A stretch of 64,000 nucleotides of DNA, taken from Anoxybacillus sp050480245. Lineage in GTDB: Bacteria; Bacillota; Bacilli; Bacillales; Anoxybacillaceae. Position numbers and translations under genes: made by a program. Below the pieces are notes generated by a model. It made no database searches and had not been told where the DNA came from. It saw only the letters and a list, made by a program, of their open reading frames with translations. Of this stretch, positions 25,280 through 34,406 are shown in pieces. The stretch is from the NCBI GenBank assembly GCA_050480245.1, contig JBCNEQ010000004.1; one strand, written 5' to 3'. How positions within the stretch are numbered: position 1 is the first letter of the stretch; each line of letters starts with the position of its first letter.

Positions 25280-25771
25280 TTTGGCAATGACAACGTATCG
25301 ATTCGGCGCATCCCCGATCCAGCGAAACGGATAACATGTAATTAACGTAAGCGTCGGATGCGCTTTTGGGACGAGCACTGTTTTATCATCTGGCTTGACG
25401 ATGCGAATATGTTGAACGACGTACGTCCATGTTTGATCGTTCGTGCGAATGACTAGCTCGTCTCCTCGTTGAATGTCGCCAAGCTGACGAAATACCGTAT
25501 CGCGATGCCCTGCTAAAATCGTATGATTACCTTTCCCCGGAAGCGCACTTCGTTCATCGAGCGCCACCCCTTTATTTAACTGTTGCAATCCTTCATAAAT
25601 CGGCATGGATATGTTTAGTTTCGGCATAAAAAGCGTGCCGATCACATCACCCTGTTGTACAGTAGGTTGGTCGTTTCGTTTTACCGCTTCATACGCTTTA
25701 TACCAACCGAACGCATTTGTCCAAATGAACGATGCGCTAAAAAGAAAACATGCTATCGCAACGGCTCGCAT
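25262..25771 (-). CDS. Class D sortase
   Basis: A 169-residue membrane-anchored transpeptidase. An N-terminal hydrophobic anchor (AVAIACFLFSASFIWTNAF) is followed by the sortase barrel with catalytic His in LAGHRDT, Cys in TLITCYPF and Arg in NRYVVIA. It should cleave LPxTA-like signals and join the substrate to cell-wall precursor. The ATG at 25771 (AGAAGGG upstream) overlaps the end of the preceding acidic surface protein by 19 bases, so enzyme and substrate are co-translated. Confidence 0.9.
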   Translation of the reverse strand: MRAVAIACFLFSASFIWTNAFGWYKAYEAVKRNDQPTVQQGDVIGTLFMPKLNISMPIYEGLQQLNKGVALDERSALPGKGNHTILAGHRDTVFRQLGDIQRGDELVIRTNDQTWTYVVQHIRIVKPDDKTVLVPKAHPTLTLITCYPFRWIGDAPNRYVVIAKQKGAG

Positions 25772-26673
25772 CGTTTTCCCTTCTTCCATAACACGAAGCT
25801 CACAAAGAGTAGAGCGACACCGATCAATATGTTCATCCCGTACGAAGAAGCAGTTTTCGGCATACGCGCAATAAGCAAACCGCTTTCTAAATCAAGTGCC
25901 ATCTTCCCAATGTGTGCAAGTTGTTCGCTTGCATCAATCAACACGCTCGAATTCAGCCGTTCAGACGGAATATATAAATCGGCTACGAAATTTCCTCTTT
26001 CATCATACCATTCCATAACGACAGGGGCTGTCGCTGTTTCTATTTGTTCAAACGAAATCGGTTTTCGCCCATGTTCGTTTACTTCAAACACTTTCGCTTG
26101 CAGACGATACAGCGACAGCCATTCGTTCCAAAAGGTGAGCATGGCTTCCCGCTCTTTTTTCGTTAGCGGTCTGGATAAGTCACGCAGCACAAGCGTTTGT
26201 ATTTGGTCGTCAAGGCGTTCAAGCGTTTGTTTCGCAGACAGCGGAGTACGTTCAATTAATCCTCGAATTTCGTTTTCCGTTAGTCCAATCGTCGCTAAAA
26301 TATCGGTCATCGCTTGCATCGTATCGTAACGATCGCGGTAAAACGATAAGGCATATGCTAAATCTTCAATAAACGTATATTGTTGCAGTTGTTCGCCAAA
26401 TTGTCCGAGAAGAGATTCCGCTTCTTCTTGCGTCATTTCATAACGCTGTAATAGGGCATCAAGCCGATCAGGCGTGATGGGTGTGCCTAATTGCTCTTTT
26501 AACGCCTCCAATGAAGAAAAATCTTCGATCGTCATATTCCATTTCGCTAAATAGCGCGTTAAATCGTCCATCGTCCAACCGATGTCTTGTACGTATTGTT
26601 GTAGCGCCTCTTCGGAAATGGCTGCTTGCACAGGTGTGGCAACTAAAAAAACAAATAACCATAGCACGCGCAT
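25753..26673 (-). CDS. Processed acidic surface protein, sortase substrate
   Basis: 306 residues: a signal peptide (VLWLFVFLVATPVQA), a helical acidic middle, and a C-terminal sorting signal made of MPKTA, a hydrophobic helix (MNILIGVALLFVSFVLW) and a basic tail KKGKRCEPLR. This matches the processed acidic surface protein family with LPXTA-type signals that pairs with class D sortases; the motif here has Met in place of Leu. It is immediately followed by the sortase gene. The ribosome site and first codons lie in an inverted repeat (26646-26707) that also looks like the terminator of the aspartokinase gene. Confidence 0.82.
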   Translation of the reverse strand: MRVLWLFVFLVATPVQAAISEEALQQYVQDIGWTMDDLTRYLAKWNMTIEDFSSLEALKEQLGTPITPDRLDALLQRYEMTQEEAESLLGQFGEQLQQYTFIEDLAYALSFYRDRYDTMQAMTDILATIGLTENEIRGLIERTPLSAKQTLERLDDQIQTLVLRDLSRPLTKKEREAMLTFWNEWLSLYRLQAKVFEVNEHGRKPISFEQIETATAPVVMEWYDERGNFVADLYIPSERLNSSVLIDASEQLAHIGKMALDLESGLLIARMPKTASSYGMNILIGVALLFVSFVLWKKGKRCEPLR

Positions 26674-26707
26674 GTATTTTCCTCCCTTATGTGTGCTATG
26701 GTTATTT
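26646..26707 (-). promoter_or_regulatory. Inverted repeat enclosing the ribosome site and start codon
   Basis: On the minus strand AATAACCATAGCAC pairs with GTGCTATGGTTATT, a 14-bp perfect stem. The 25-base loop holds GGGAGGAAAATACATG. A T-rich run (TTGTTTTTTTAG) follows. It can act as an aspartokinase terminator, as a translational control hairpin, or as both. Confidence 0.65.
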
Positions 26708-26733
26708 TGTTCGATTATTCCATTTTTATACGA

Positions 26734-28080
26734 TTAGAAATATACTTCATATAAGGCGCGCACCGCTTTTTCAACCGCATCCGCTTTGACGCCAAACATC
26801 ATGCTTACTTCTGAGGAACCTTGGTTAATCATTTCAATATTGACGTTGGCGCGGGCAAATGCAGCTGTAGCCTTCGCCGCAATACCGACGCTCCGCTCCA
26901 TCCCTTCCCCAACGACCATAATAAGCGCTAAATCGCGTTCAATCGATACTTCATCGACACGCAATTCTTTCACAATGCGGTCTAGTACGCGGCGTTCCAC
27001 ATCGCCAGCTAATTGTTCTTCGCGTAAAATGACCGACATATTGTCAATGCCTGATGGCGTATGTTCGTATGAAATACCTTCATCTTCTAAAATTTGTAGT
27101 AGACGGCGCCCAAATCCGATTTCGCGGTTCATTAAATATTTGCTGACGTTAATGCTGCAAAAGCCTGTATCGCTTGCGATACCTGCTACAGGGCGATCGC
27201 GATGGTCTCTCGTTGCGACGATCATCGTCCCCGGCGCTTCCGGGTTGTTCGTATTTTTCACGCATACCGGAATGCCACGGCGATACACAGGTTCAAGCGC
27301 TTCATCGTGAAACACCGAGAAACCGGCATACGACAATTCACGCATTTCACGATATGTTAATTCTCTCAGCTGGCACGGATGTTCCACGATCGACGGATTG
27401 ACGCAATAAATGGAATCGACATCGGTAAAGTTTTCGTATAGTTCAGCGCCAACTCCTGCCGCAACGATCGAACCCGTAATATCCGAACCGCCGCGCGGGA
27501 ACGTGACGATATGCCCTGAACGCGAATAGCCGAAAAAGCCTGGGATAACTAAAATGCCGCTTCTTTCCTTTAATTTTGCCAGTTGCTCATATGACTCAGG
27601 TAAAATTTGTGCATTGCCCGGCTCATCTGTGACGAAAATGCCGGCGTCTTTCGGATTGACATAGTGCGCTTCATAACCGAGCTGACGAAGGTAGTGTGCC
27701 ATCAGCTTCGCATTGTTATCTTCTCCGCTCGCCTTTAATGCATCAAGCAGGCGCTTTGGTTGATCGCGATACGTATCAATCATTTGTTGTAAGCTTGCCG
27801 AAATGACGTCTAAAATGTCACGTGATAAATGTAAATCGGTGACGATTTCATCATAACGTGCGACAACTTGCGCAAGCACTCCTTCATACAAGTCATCTTC
27901 AATCACTTTTTTCGCTAATGTAATTAATAAATCCGTCATTTTTGTATCGTCTTTAAATCGCTTTCCCGGCGCAGAGACGACGACAAATTTGCGCGCATCA
28001 TCCGATGTGACGATGTTGGCTACTTTTTGAAATTGCTGTGCATTGGCAACAGAACTTCCCCCGAATTTTGCTACTTTCAT
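26734..28080 (-). CDS. thrD: Aspartate kinase (YclM/ThrD type)
   Basis: A 448-residue cytosolic kinase that phosphorylates aspartate, the first step to Lys, Met and Thr. Motifs: KVAKFGGSSVANAQQFQ at the N-terminus, FPRGGSDITGSI for nucleotide binding, and two C-terminal ACT domains (ISYEHTPSGIDNMSVIL; LIMVVGEGMERSVGIAAKA, then VNIEMINQGSSEVSMMFGV). Length and start match the monofunctional YclM isozyme of B. subtilis. No riboswitch is visible in the 50-base gap upstream. Confidence 0.9.
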   Translation of the reverse strand: MKVAKFGGSSVANAQQFQKVANIVTSDDARKFVVVSAPGKRFKDDTKMTDLLITLAKKVIEDDLYEGVLAQVVARYDEIVTDLHLSRDILDVISASLQQMIDTYRDQPKRLLDALKASGEDNNAKLMAHYLRQLGYEAHYVNPKDAGIFVTDEPGNAQILPESYEQLAKLKERSGILVIPGFFGYSRSGHIVTFPRGGSDITGSIVAAGVGAELYENFTDVDSIYCVNPSIVEHPCQLRELTYREMRELSYAGFSVFHDEALEPVYRRGIPVCVKNTNNPEAPGTMIVATRDHRDRPVAGIASDTGFCSINVSKYLMNREIGFGRRLLQILEDEGISYEHTPSGIDNMSVILREEQLAGDVERRVLDRIVKELRVDEVSIERDLALIMVVGEGMERSVGIAAKATAAFARANVNIEMINQGSSEVSMMFGVKADAVEKAVRALYEVYF

Positions 28081-28129
28081 ATGCCATAACCCTTTCTTTC
28101 TATTTTTATTTCCTTATCATAGCACATCT

Positions 28130-28558
28130 TCAATCTCTTTTGTCAGAAAAATTTTTCAATTTTCGTATTCCTTCTTTGCACACACCATACGATAGCCATG
28201 AACAGCCAGCACAAAGCACATCTAGATCATCTGGTTCAACCGCTTGCTTCGTTCGTTCAATGAGCTCAGATTTCATATACACTTCGTTTTCTTTGAGCTG
28301 TAAATGGTTGAGCACGCGCCGATCCATCGTCAGCACATGATCGTTCGATTGTTCATCTGCCTCGCAACGGTCTACTCCATGGTGGGGACACGCATAACAC
28401 GCTTCATCAAGGGCGGCGATGACGCGAATCGGGCCATCCGTACGGTCATCGCGCATAAACGCAACGATTTCGGTCATCTTTTCGACGAACGATTCACTAT
28501 ATCCCATGCCTTGGAAGCCGTGTACGCATAATAAATGATGTCCTCGCAACGTTCGCAT
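28130..28558 (-). CDS. DUF1284 domain protein
   Basis: 142 residues starting MRTLRGHHLLCVHGFQGMGYS, the typical DUF1284 opening. Later Cys pairs (CYACPHHG; CAGCSWLSYGVC) suggest a metal or iron-sulfur site. Its role is unknown. The ATG follows AGAGGACC. It lies 49 bases upstream of thrD on the same strand and may be co-transcribed. Confidence 0.8.
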   Translation of the reverse strand: MRTLRGHHLLCVHGFQGMGYSESFVEKMTEIVAFMRDDRTDGPIRVIAALDEACYACPHHGVDRCEADEQSNDHVLTMDRRVLNHLQLKENEVYMKSELIERTKQAVEPDDLDVLCAGCSWLSYGVCKEGIRKLKNFSDKRD

Positions 28559-28598
28559 AATGGTCCTCTTTTCTTTTTTATCCTCGAAATATTATACA

Positions 28599-29081
28599 CT
28601 ACTTTTCATAGTTATTCATCATTCTTTGTTGTAAAGTAACCATAAGCATCGCTGTTTTATACATTTTTCCTTCCAACGTTCCTTTTTGGATGTCGACAAT
28701 GAGTTCTTGTTTATTTTTTAAAATGACTTTCGTTTTCTTTTTCTCATACGGTTGTATCATCTTGATGTGGGATGGTGCAATCCATATGCATCGATCGCTG
28801 TCAGGAGAACATGTTGGAAAGAAGTAGAGCCGAAGCGCTTCACAAACGGAGATCGGAACCATTTGCCGAATGCCGAGAATATGTTTTGCCGCGTGAACTT
28901 TTCCTTCATATGTACTTCCGTAGTAACGGCAGCTTTGTTGTATAATCTCTTTCGGCGATTGCTCTACCTTGTACGTGTTGTACAATTCGTAAACGATCGT
29001 CCCAAGCCGGCCGTATGAATCATATTGTGGCACAAGTGCAGCTGTCTCCTCCATAATCATGTACTCTTCCATCCGTTCCAT
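28599..29081 (-). CDS. comK: Competence transcription factor ComK
   Basis: 160 residues. Conserved segments include QQSCRYYGSTYEGK, ALRLYFFPTCSPDSDRCIWI, SHIKMIQPYEKKKTKVILKN and GKMYKTAMLMVTLQQRM. It activates DNA-uptake genes by binding AT-rich K-boxes. It is shorter at the C-terminus than B. subtilis ComK (192 residues), the region tied to MecA/Clp-dependent degradation there. The ATG follows GAGGGGGAG, and a good promoter (TTGTTA, 17 bases, TATAAT) lies at 29116-29144. comM, another transformation gene, is also in this window. Confidence 0.87.
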   Translation of the reverse strand: MERMEEYMIMEETAALVPQYDSYGRLGTIVYELYNTYKVEQSPKEIIQQSCRYYGSTYEGKVHAAKHILGIRQMVPISVCEALRLYFFPTCSPDSDRCIWIAPSHIKMIQPYEKKKTKVILKNKQELIVDIQKGTLEGKMYKTAMLMVTLQQRMMNNYEK

Positions 29082-29115
29082 CCAAACTCCCCCTCACAAA
29101 TATATGTTCGCCATT

Positions 29116-29144
29116 ATTATAATGAATTTTCATAATTTTAACAA
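29116..29144 (-). promoter_or_regulatory. comK promoter region
   Basis: Minus strand: TTGTTA, 17 bases, TATAAT. The spacer contains AAAA/TTTT runs of the kind ComK recognises (AAAATTATGAAAATT), so autoregulation is possible. Confidence 0.6.
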
Positions 29145-29173
29145 TAAAAATCCCGGAAAATGTCCGGGACTAA
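29145..29173 (-). terminator. Terminator of the csaB operon
   Basis: Minus strand: TCCCGGACATTTTCCGGGA, then TTTTT. Confidence 0.85.
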
Positions 29174-29198
29174 ACAGTAAATTGTTTTCCTTTTTTCG

Positions 29199-30281
29199 CT
29201 AAATGTTGCGCTTTAACAAAGCGAGCGCTTCTTTGGCTGTTTGTTGGGCTGTTTGTTGGAGCGGTGCGACAGCTTGAATCATCGCTTCTTTTCGCTCTTC
29301 TCGTTCGTTCATACATTGCTGAATATATGAAAATAGTGCTTCACCGTCCCAGTCGTCTCGTTCGACATGCGCAAACACCGGTTGGTTTGCTTGCTCGGCA
29401 AATGCATCAATTTTCGGATCGTATGATAAAGCAATAAACGGTGTATGAGCGACCGCCGCAAAAATTAACGCATGTAAACGCATCCCGACAAGCAAGTCAG
29501 CACTTGCGATCATCGCCATTTTTTCTTCAATGCTTGCATCATAAGGAGCAACGACGGCGCGCTCTTTCATCATCGCTAACACACGACGGGACGTTTGATC
29601 ATCATGATGCCCATGCATCGGGATGAATACAACATCAAAACCTGCTTCAATCGAACGGTCAAGCGCAATGGCAATTTTTCTTTCAAAATCGCGACCGCGT
29701 GACCAATCACGCACGGAAACAGCAACAACAGGACGTGTAAACGACTGTTGTTGCCACCAAACTGTTGGCGTTGTCGGTGGTTCTAGTCCCATCACCGGAT
29801 CAGGTACGACAGTAATCGGTTTCGTTACACCTAGCGTTTTTAATAGTTGTGCAGACGGTTCATCGCGCACCGTAAGACGATCAACTTGATTTAACGTCCA
29901 TTTCACTAGCCATTGATTTTGCTTTTTGTTGACAGGCCCCATCCCTTGTGCGTACACCATGACCGGTTTGCCGAGCCATTTGGCAATTTGCATGATCCCT
30001 GTATAGTACGGAATGCTGCGCCATCCTGTTTGATCTTGAAGCAAACTTCCACCGCCGCTAATTAACCCATCGCTTTGACGGAGCGCCTGAACGATGTCAC
30101 CGATTCGCCAACGATTTACCGCATGAACCCCATATGTTTGTTTTGTAAATTCAGGATCGTTTGAAAGCACGGTCACTTGCACATGTGGGTCATGCGCACG
30201 AAGCGCCTGAATAATCGCATATAAAATGGCTTCGTCTCCCACGTTATGAAAACCGTAATATCCAGATAGTACAATGTTCAT
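29199..30281 (-). CDS. csaB: Polysaccharide pyruvyl transferase CsaB
   Basis: A 360-residue cytoplasmic enzyme that adds a ketal pyruvate to secondary cell-wall polysaccharide, the ligand of SLH domains. Motifs: NIVLSGYYGFHNVGDEAIL at the start, LISGGGSLLQDQTG, a GMGPVNKK segment and VGMRLHALIFA near the C-terminus. The ATG at 30281 overlaps the stop of the DUF5693 gene (ATGA). It is the last gene of a four-gene operon. At least three SLH proteins in this window depend on its product. Confidence 0.93.
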   Translation of the reverse strand: MNIVLSGYYGFHNVGDEAILYAIIQALRAHDPHVQVTVLSNDPEFTKQTYGVHAVNRWRIGDIVQALRQSDGLISGGGSLLQDQTGWRSIPYYTGIMQIAKWLGKPVMVYAQGMGPVNKKQNQWLVKWTLNQVDRLTVRDEPSAQLLKTLGVTKPITVVPDPVMGLEPPTTPTVWWQQQSFTRPVVAVSVRDWSRGRDFERKIAIALDRSIEAGFDVVFIPMHGHHDDQTSRRVLAMMKERAVVAPYDASIEEKMAMIASADLLVGMRLHALIFAAVAHTPFIALSYDPKIDAFAEQANQPVFAHVERDDWDGEALFSYIQQCMNEREERKEAMIQAVAPLQQTAQQTAKEALALLKRNI

Positions 30282-32146
30282 CGTATCACCTTTTTCCATA
30301 CCCACTTATATGCATAAATAAGGGCAATACCAATAAATAGCCCAAGTCCAAGACTATACATTGTGCGAACAAATGAAATAAAAAGTGGGATATGCAAATG
30401 TGTAAATGTATTGATCATCGACAACCATCCGATTGTCCCAACGACAAGGAGGATCGCCCCTAGCTGCTTTTGCTTATTGATGACAAATAACGCAAGCAAA
30501 TAAGCTGGAAAACCGAGCAAAAACTCTTTCGTGCGCGGACGTACGTACAACCATTCTTCTAACTTTTGTCTCGCTGCTAGTTCAAGAGCACTTGCCGTTC
30601 CTGTATTGCCAGAGCGCAAGACATAATACGCCAACAGAGCGAAAATGATCAAGCTAAGCACGACATGTCCGACAGTAATCGGATGCTTCCATAGTCGCTT
30701 CATAAAAGGAAGAAGCGGCTCTCGAATGATCCAAGGTAAAACGAGTACGACCATGGCAACAAGCGGAACGACGTAAACAAGTTTCACCCCACGAAACCCT
30801 TCACCGACATAAGCTATATACTCATTTCCATACAGCATCGTCACAATCCAACTAATTCCGACAAACGAAATGGCAATAGCACGACCATACGCCATAAATG
30901 TACCACGCCATCCTTCTTGGACGGAAGAAGGTTTAGCGGCATATATTGGGGTAATGATAGCAACGAGCAAGGCTAGTGCTTTCAATGCCAAATCGATTGC
31001 TAACACCGTACCTGCCATGCCTAAAATGAGAGCTCCGCCGGCGGCAAGTGATGCCATCATTGGCGACACGAGCGAACGAACCGCAAGAAAAACGAAAGCA
31101 GTCGCCCCAATCACAAATCCAATTGTAGCAATAGACGAACGTTCAATTGGTGCGAACGGTTCGCTTTTTCCAAGCGTATAATGACTCGGCATATGTTGAA
31201 CAATTTGTTTCATCACCGTTATTGTTTTTTCCATATTTTGTTCTGTATCTGCCGATGCATACGGACGAATAAACAAGGCACGTATGTTTCGCTCTTTAAT
31301 CGCACGAATAGCGACATCGACCGCTTCATTTGGCTTTCGCTGCTCTAAATTTAAACTATGCAATCGAACAACGTGCACATCCATCGCTTTCGCTAATGTC
31401 GTCAATCCTTTCGCTTCGTAAAACTCCGTTGACAGTAAAGCATATCCTGCTTCTTTCCAGATTCCCCCCCATTTTGCGACATCTGTCGGATAGCCGGCCA
31501 CTTCTTCTCCTGTCGGCAACAACTTAGATGTATGTTCATTTTTTAGCGCTTCAATTTGTTGAAGTACACGTACACTCGCTTCGTTCATATCACGTGCATC
31601 TGGAATACGGAGCACAACCATAAAGCCACGTTCGATGACATGGGCGACTTTTGCTTCATCATATCCGAGCGGCACGCGCTCAATTTTTTTCGCATTTCCT
31701 TCAATGACATAGTACGTTTTTTGATTGATTTCAACTTCCCGGACGTCATCACCGAACGTGTCGCGTAATGACGAAGCGACTGGGAACGCATCGTTAAGCG
31801 GATACACAACAAGTCCGCGCGATGGCATTTGATCGACACGTTCATTTAATAACACGAGCGTATGCTTCCATTCGTCCATCTTTAACAATAACACATGTCC
31901 TGATTTTTCAAGTGACTCGAGCGTTTCTGCTTCAACGCTCACCGTCGTTAACCCAGCTTCTTTCAATTGCTTCCATACGTCTTCTTCTTTTTCTTCTTGC
32001 AACCATGCTTCGATTTCATCGTATGGCATTATCATTTCATACGTTCGATTGTCCCATTCTGCTTGATGACGCTTGCCTACCGCTGGAGCGATGAGCACGA
32101 GCGAAAGCGCGATGATAATCAACAACCATTTTTTCACGTGTTTCAT
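30278..32146 (-). CDS. DUF5693 family multi-pass membrane protein
   Basis: 622 residues: an N-terminal signal anchor (WLLIIIALSLVLIAPAVG), an extracellular segment of about 350 residues, then about ten hydrophobic helices to the C-terminus (WVWKKVIR). The biochemical function is unknown. Its position between a flippase and csaB, with four-base overlaps on both sides, implies a role in secondary wall-polymer assembly, export or modification. The frame is open further upstream, but the ATG at 32146 overlaps the flippase stop codon and begins with a proper membrane segment. Confidence 0.82.
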   Translation of the reverse strand: MKHVKKWLLIIIALSLVLIAPAVGKRHQAEWDNRTYEMIMPYDEIEAWLQEEKEEDVWKQLKEAGLTTVSVEAETLESLEKSGHVLLLKMDEWKHTLVLLNERVDQMPSRGLVVYPLNDAFPVASSLRDTFGDDVREVEINQKTYYVIEGNAKKIERVPLGYDEAKVAHVIERGFMVVLRIPDARDMNEASVRVLQQIEALKNEHTSKLLPTGEEVAGYPTDVAKWGGIWKEAGYALLSTEFYEAKGLTTLAKAMDVHVVRLHSLNLEQRKPNEAVDVAIRAIKERNIRALFIRPYASADTEQNMEKTITVMKQIVQHMPSHYTLGKSEPFAPIERSSIATIGFVIGATAFVFLAVRSLVSPMMASLAAGGALILGMAGTVLAIDLALKALALLVAIITPIYAAKPSSVQEGWRGTFMAYGRAIAISFVGISWIVTMLYGNEYIAYVGEGFRGVKLVYVVPLVAMVVLVLPWIIREPLLPFMKRLWKHPITVGHVVLSLIIFALLAYYVLRSGNTGTASALELAARQKLEEWLYVRPRTKEFLLGFPAYLLALFVINKQKQLGAILLVVGTIGWLSMINTFTHLHIPLFISFVRTMYSLGLGLFIGIALIYAYKWVWKKVIR

Positions 32147-33675
32147 CCCTTCTTCGTTTGATTCAACCATTGGCGAAGCTCTTGAAGCGTTACTCCACCG
32201 AGCGCAAGTGCAATTCCAATATAGAATAAACCACCACCAATTGTTGCAATCGCTACATACACGAGCGACGCCATTCTTCCCCATGTTGGGGAAATGAGAA
32301 ATAAGCCGATGCCCATAACAAGCGAAGCAAATACATAGACGATAACCTTTCGATTCCAAAACGAAAGCGATATGTGACGGCGAATCGCAACGTGGTTCAT
32401 CCATGTAATAAACGCATATGTGACAAACGTCGAAATGCCGGCACCAATTAAGCCGTACCAAGAAATGAACAATATGTTTGTCCCCCATTTCACGAGACAG
32501 CCTATTAAAATAATGAAAGCAGCTCGTTTCGACTCGCCAATACCTTGTAAAATGCCTGTCCCAAGCAAAGCGAGCGAGGTGAATATGGAACTTGCCAACA
32601 CGACCGCCATCGTCGCGCTTCCTTCGTCATTTGTAAATAAAGCGACGTTGAGCGGAACGGTTAAAGCGGCGAGTCCTGCCGCCATGGGCCATGATAAAAA
32701 GTGGGATAGACGAAACGACTGTTCGATCGTTTGCTGTGCTCGATTTATTTCCCCTTTTGCTAGCTGTTTACTTAACAGCGGAATGAGCGGGAGCACAAGC
32801 GAAGATGAAAATACGGTTGCGATTTGCACAAGGGCTGTTCCACGGCTATACAGCCCAAATAAATAGCTCGTTTCGTCTGTTCCTACGCCATATGAACGAA
32901 GCGCGAGCGGAACAGACAGCGAGTCGACTAAATTTAAAAATGGCATCGCAAGCGCACCGAGCGCAATCGGGATAGATAACGTTAAAATCGTCTTGCTCGT
33001 CTCCATCCACTGCGTGCGCGTTAGTTTCACACGTTTCGGACGGTAAGGAGAGCGGGCATACAGCGCCCGTAAGTATACGAGACTTGCAAACGCCCCAAGC
33101 GGCGAGCCAATCATAATTGCTCCGGCGATTATATCGTCAGGGTATGCAGCTTTCACCATATAAAAAGCAACAAGTAAAATAAAAGTAACGCGCACAAATT
33201 GCTCAAGTACTTGCGACGTAGCTGTCGGCTTCATATCTTCGAGCCCTTGAAAAAACCCGCGATATACCGCCATATATGGTGAGATAAGAAGCGTTGTGGA
33301 TACGACAATAATCGCCCATTTTGCCTCTGCACCGCCAAGTGCTTGCGCAATCCAAGATGAACCGCCTGCAAGAAGTGAAAAACTAAGCACCCCAAAACTA
33401 AACGCCAATACGCTTGCAGTTTTGATAAGTCGTGCGACTTCATCTTCTTTTTGCTGGGCGCGCGCTTCGGAAATTAATTTCGATACAGCAATCGGAATCC
33501 CCGCAACCGATAAAATGAGCGCAACCATATAGAGCGGATAAACGAGACTAAAAATGCCGAGCACTTTATCTCCCGCAATGTTTTGTAACGGAATGCGGAA
33601 AATGCTGCCAAGCACTTTCGAGATGATCGTGCCGAGTGTTAAAATGATCGTCCCTTTCACAAATGACTGGCTCAT
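32143..33675 (-). CDS. MurJ/SpoVB-like oligosaccharide flippase
   Basis: A 510-residue integral membrane protein with about 14 hydrophobic helices, starting SQSFVKGTIILTLGTIISKV as in MOP-superfamily lipid-linked sugar flippases. In this operon it probably moves the lipid-linked wall-polymer repeat to the outer face of the membrane. The start overlaps the tagA-like stop (ATGA). Confidence 0.88.
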   Translation of the reverse strand: MSQSFVKGTIILTLGTIISKVLGSIFRIPLQNIAGDKVLGIFSLVYPLYMVALILSVAGIPIAVSKLISEARAQQKEDEVARLIKTASVLAFSFGVLSFSLLAGGSSWIAQALGGAEAKWAIIVVSTTLLISPYMAVYRGFFQGLEDMKPTATSQVLEQFVRVTFILLVAFYMVKAAYPDDIIAGAIMIGSPLGAFASLVYLRALYARSPYRPKRVKLTRTQWMETSKTILTLSIPIALGALAMPFLNLVDSLSVPLALRSYGVGTDETSYLFGLYSRGTALVQIATVFSSSLVLPLIPLLSKQLAKGEINRAQQTIEQSFRLSHFLSWPMAAGLAALTVPLNVALFTNDEGSATMAVVLASSIFTSLALLGTGILQGIGESKRAAFIILIGCLVKWGTNILFISWYGLIGAGISTFVTYAFITWMNHVAIRRHISLSFWNRKVIVYVFASLVMGIGLFLISPTWGRMASLVYVAIATIGGGLFYIGIALALGGVTLQELRQWLNQTKKG

Positions 33676-34406
33676 TTTCTAACAACCTTTTGCTTTAAAA
33701 TCGTCCACGCAAAGCGCGGCAACGCCATCATCCGCTTCGCTCGCGTCGGCTGTTTCAGTAAACGATACAGCCATTCGAGATTTAGACGAATCCATAGTTC
33801 AGGGGCGCGCTTGACCACTCCAGCAAGCACGTCGAAGCTTCCGCCAACGCCCATCCATACACCACGTCCGACTGTATGTATATGTTCGGCAATCCATTGT
33901 TCTTGTTTTCCCATGCCAAGCGCAACAAATACAAAGTCTGGCTCGGCTTGTTTTACTTCTTCGACAATTGTCTGATCGTTCCAATCAAAGTAGCCGTTGC
34001 GTACCCCAACTAAACGAACGTTCGGGTAGTGTTGACGAATATGTTGTGCCGCTGCTTGTACAACTTCTTCTTTTGCCCCAATCATATATACGCGATATTG
34101 ATGCTCGTCGGCCATCCGCAAACAACGGCATAACATATCGTAACCTGCGACACGTTCGGGAAGCGGTGTACCGAGCCATTCAGCTGCTTTCACCACCCCG
34201 ATCCCGTCAGCAACGACATAATCTGCTTGCTGAATCGTTGCCATATATGTAGGTTCTTCATTTGCTTTCATCACAATTTCAGGATTCGCCGTTACGATAA
34301 AGCACGGCTTTTGTTGTTTGACGTGCTCATGAATGACGGACATCATTTCATCCATTGTCGCACGAACAAACGGAACTCCAAGTATGTGAACCGTTTGAAA
34401 CGACAT
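33672..34406 (-). CDS. tagA: WecG/TagA/CpsF family glycosyltransferase
   Basis: 244 residues. TagA-type transferases add N-acetylmannosamine to the undecaprenyl-linked primer in wall-polymer synthesis. Motifs: VTANPEIVMKANEEP, YVVADGIGVVKAAEWLG, MIGAKEEVV and VGVGGSFDVLAGVVKRAPEL. The ATG at 34406 follows AAAGGAGCG. It is the first gene of the csaB operon, so the polymer probably has the conserved GlcNAc/ManNAc linkage seen in pyruvylated SLH ligands. The symbol is by family; the exact orthology is uncertain. Confidence 0.85.
   Translation of the reverse strand: MSFQTVHILGVPFVRATMDEMMSVIHEHVKQQKPCFIVTANPEIVMKANEEPTYMATIQQADYVVADGIGVVKAAEWLGTPLPERVAGYDMLCRCLRMADEHQYRVYMIGAKEEVVQAAAQHIRQHYPNVRLVGVRNGYFDWNDQTIVEEVKQAEPDFVFVALGMGKQEQWIAEHIHTVGRGVWMGVGGSFDVLAGVVKRAPELWIRLNLEWLYRLLKQPTRAKRMMALPRFAWTILKQKVVRK

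Noticed and set aside
32147..32488. Upstream extension of the DUF5693 gene
   Set aside because: It overlaps the flippase coding sequence completely and encodes Cys/Trp-rich shadow sequence. The ATG at 32146 gives the usual ATGA overlap and a proper membrane start.
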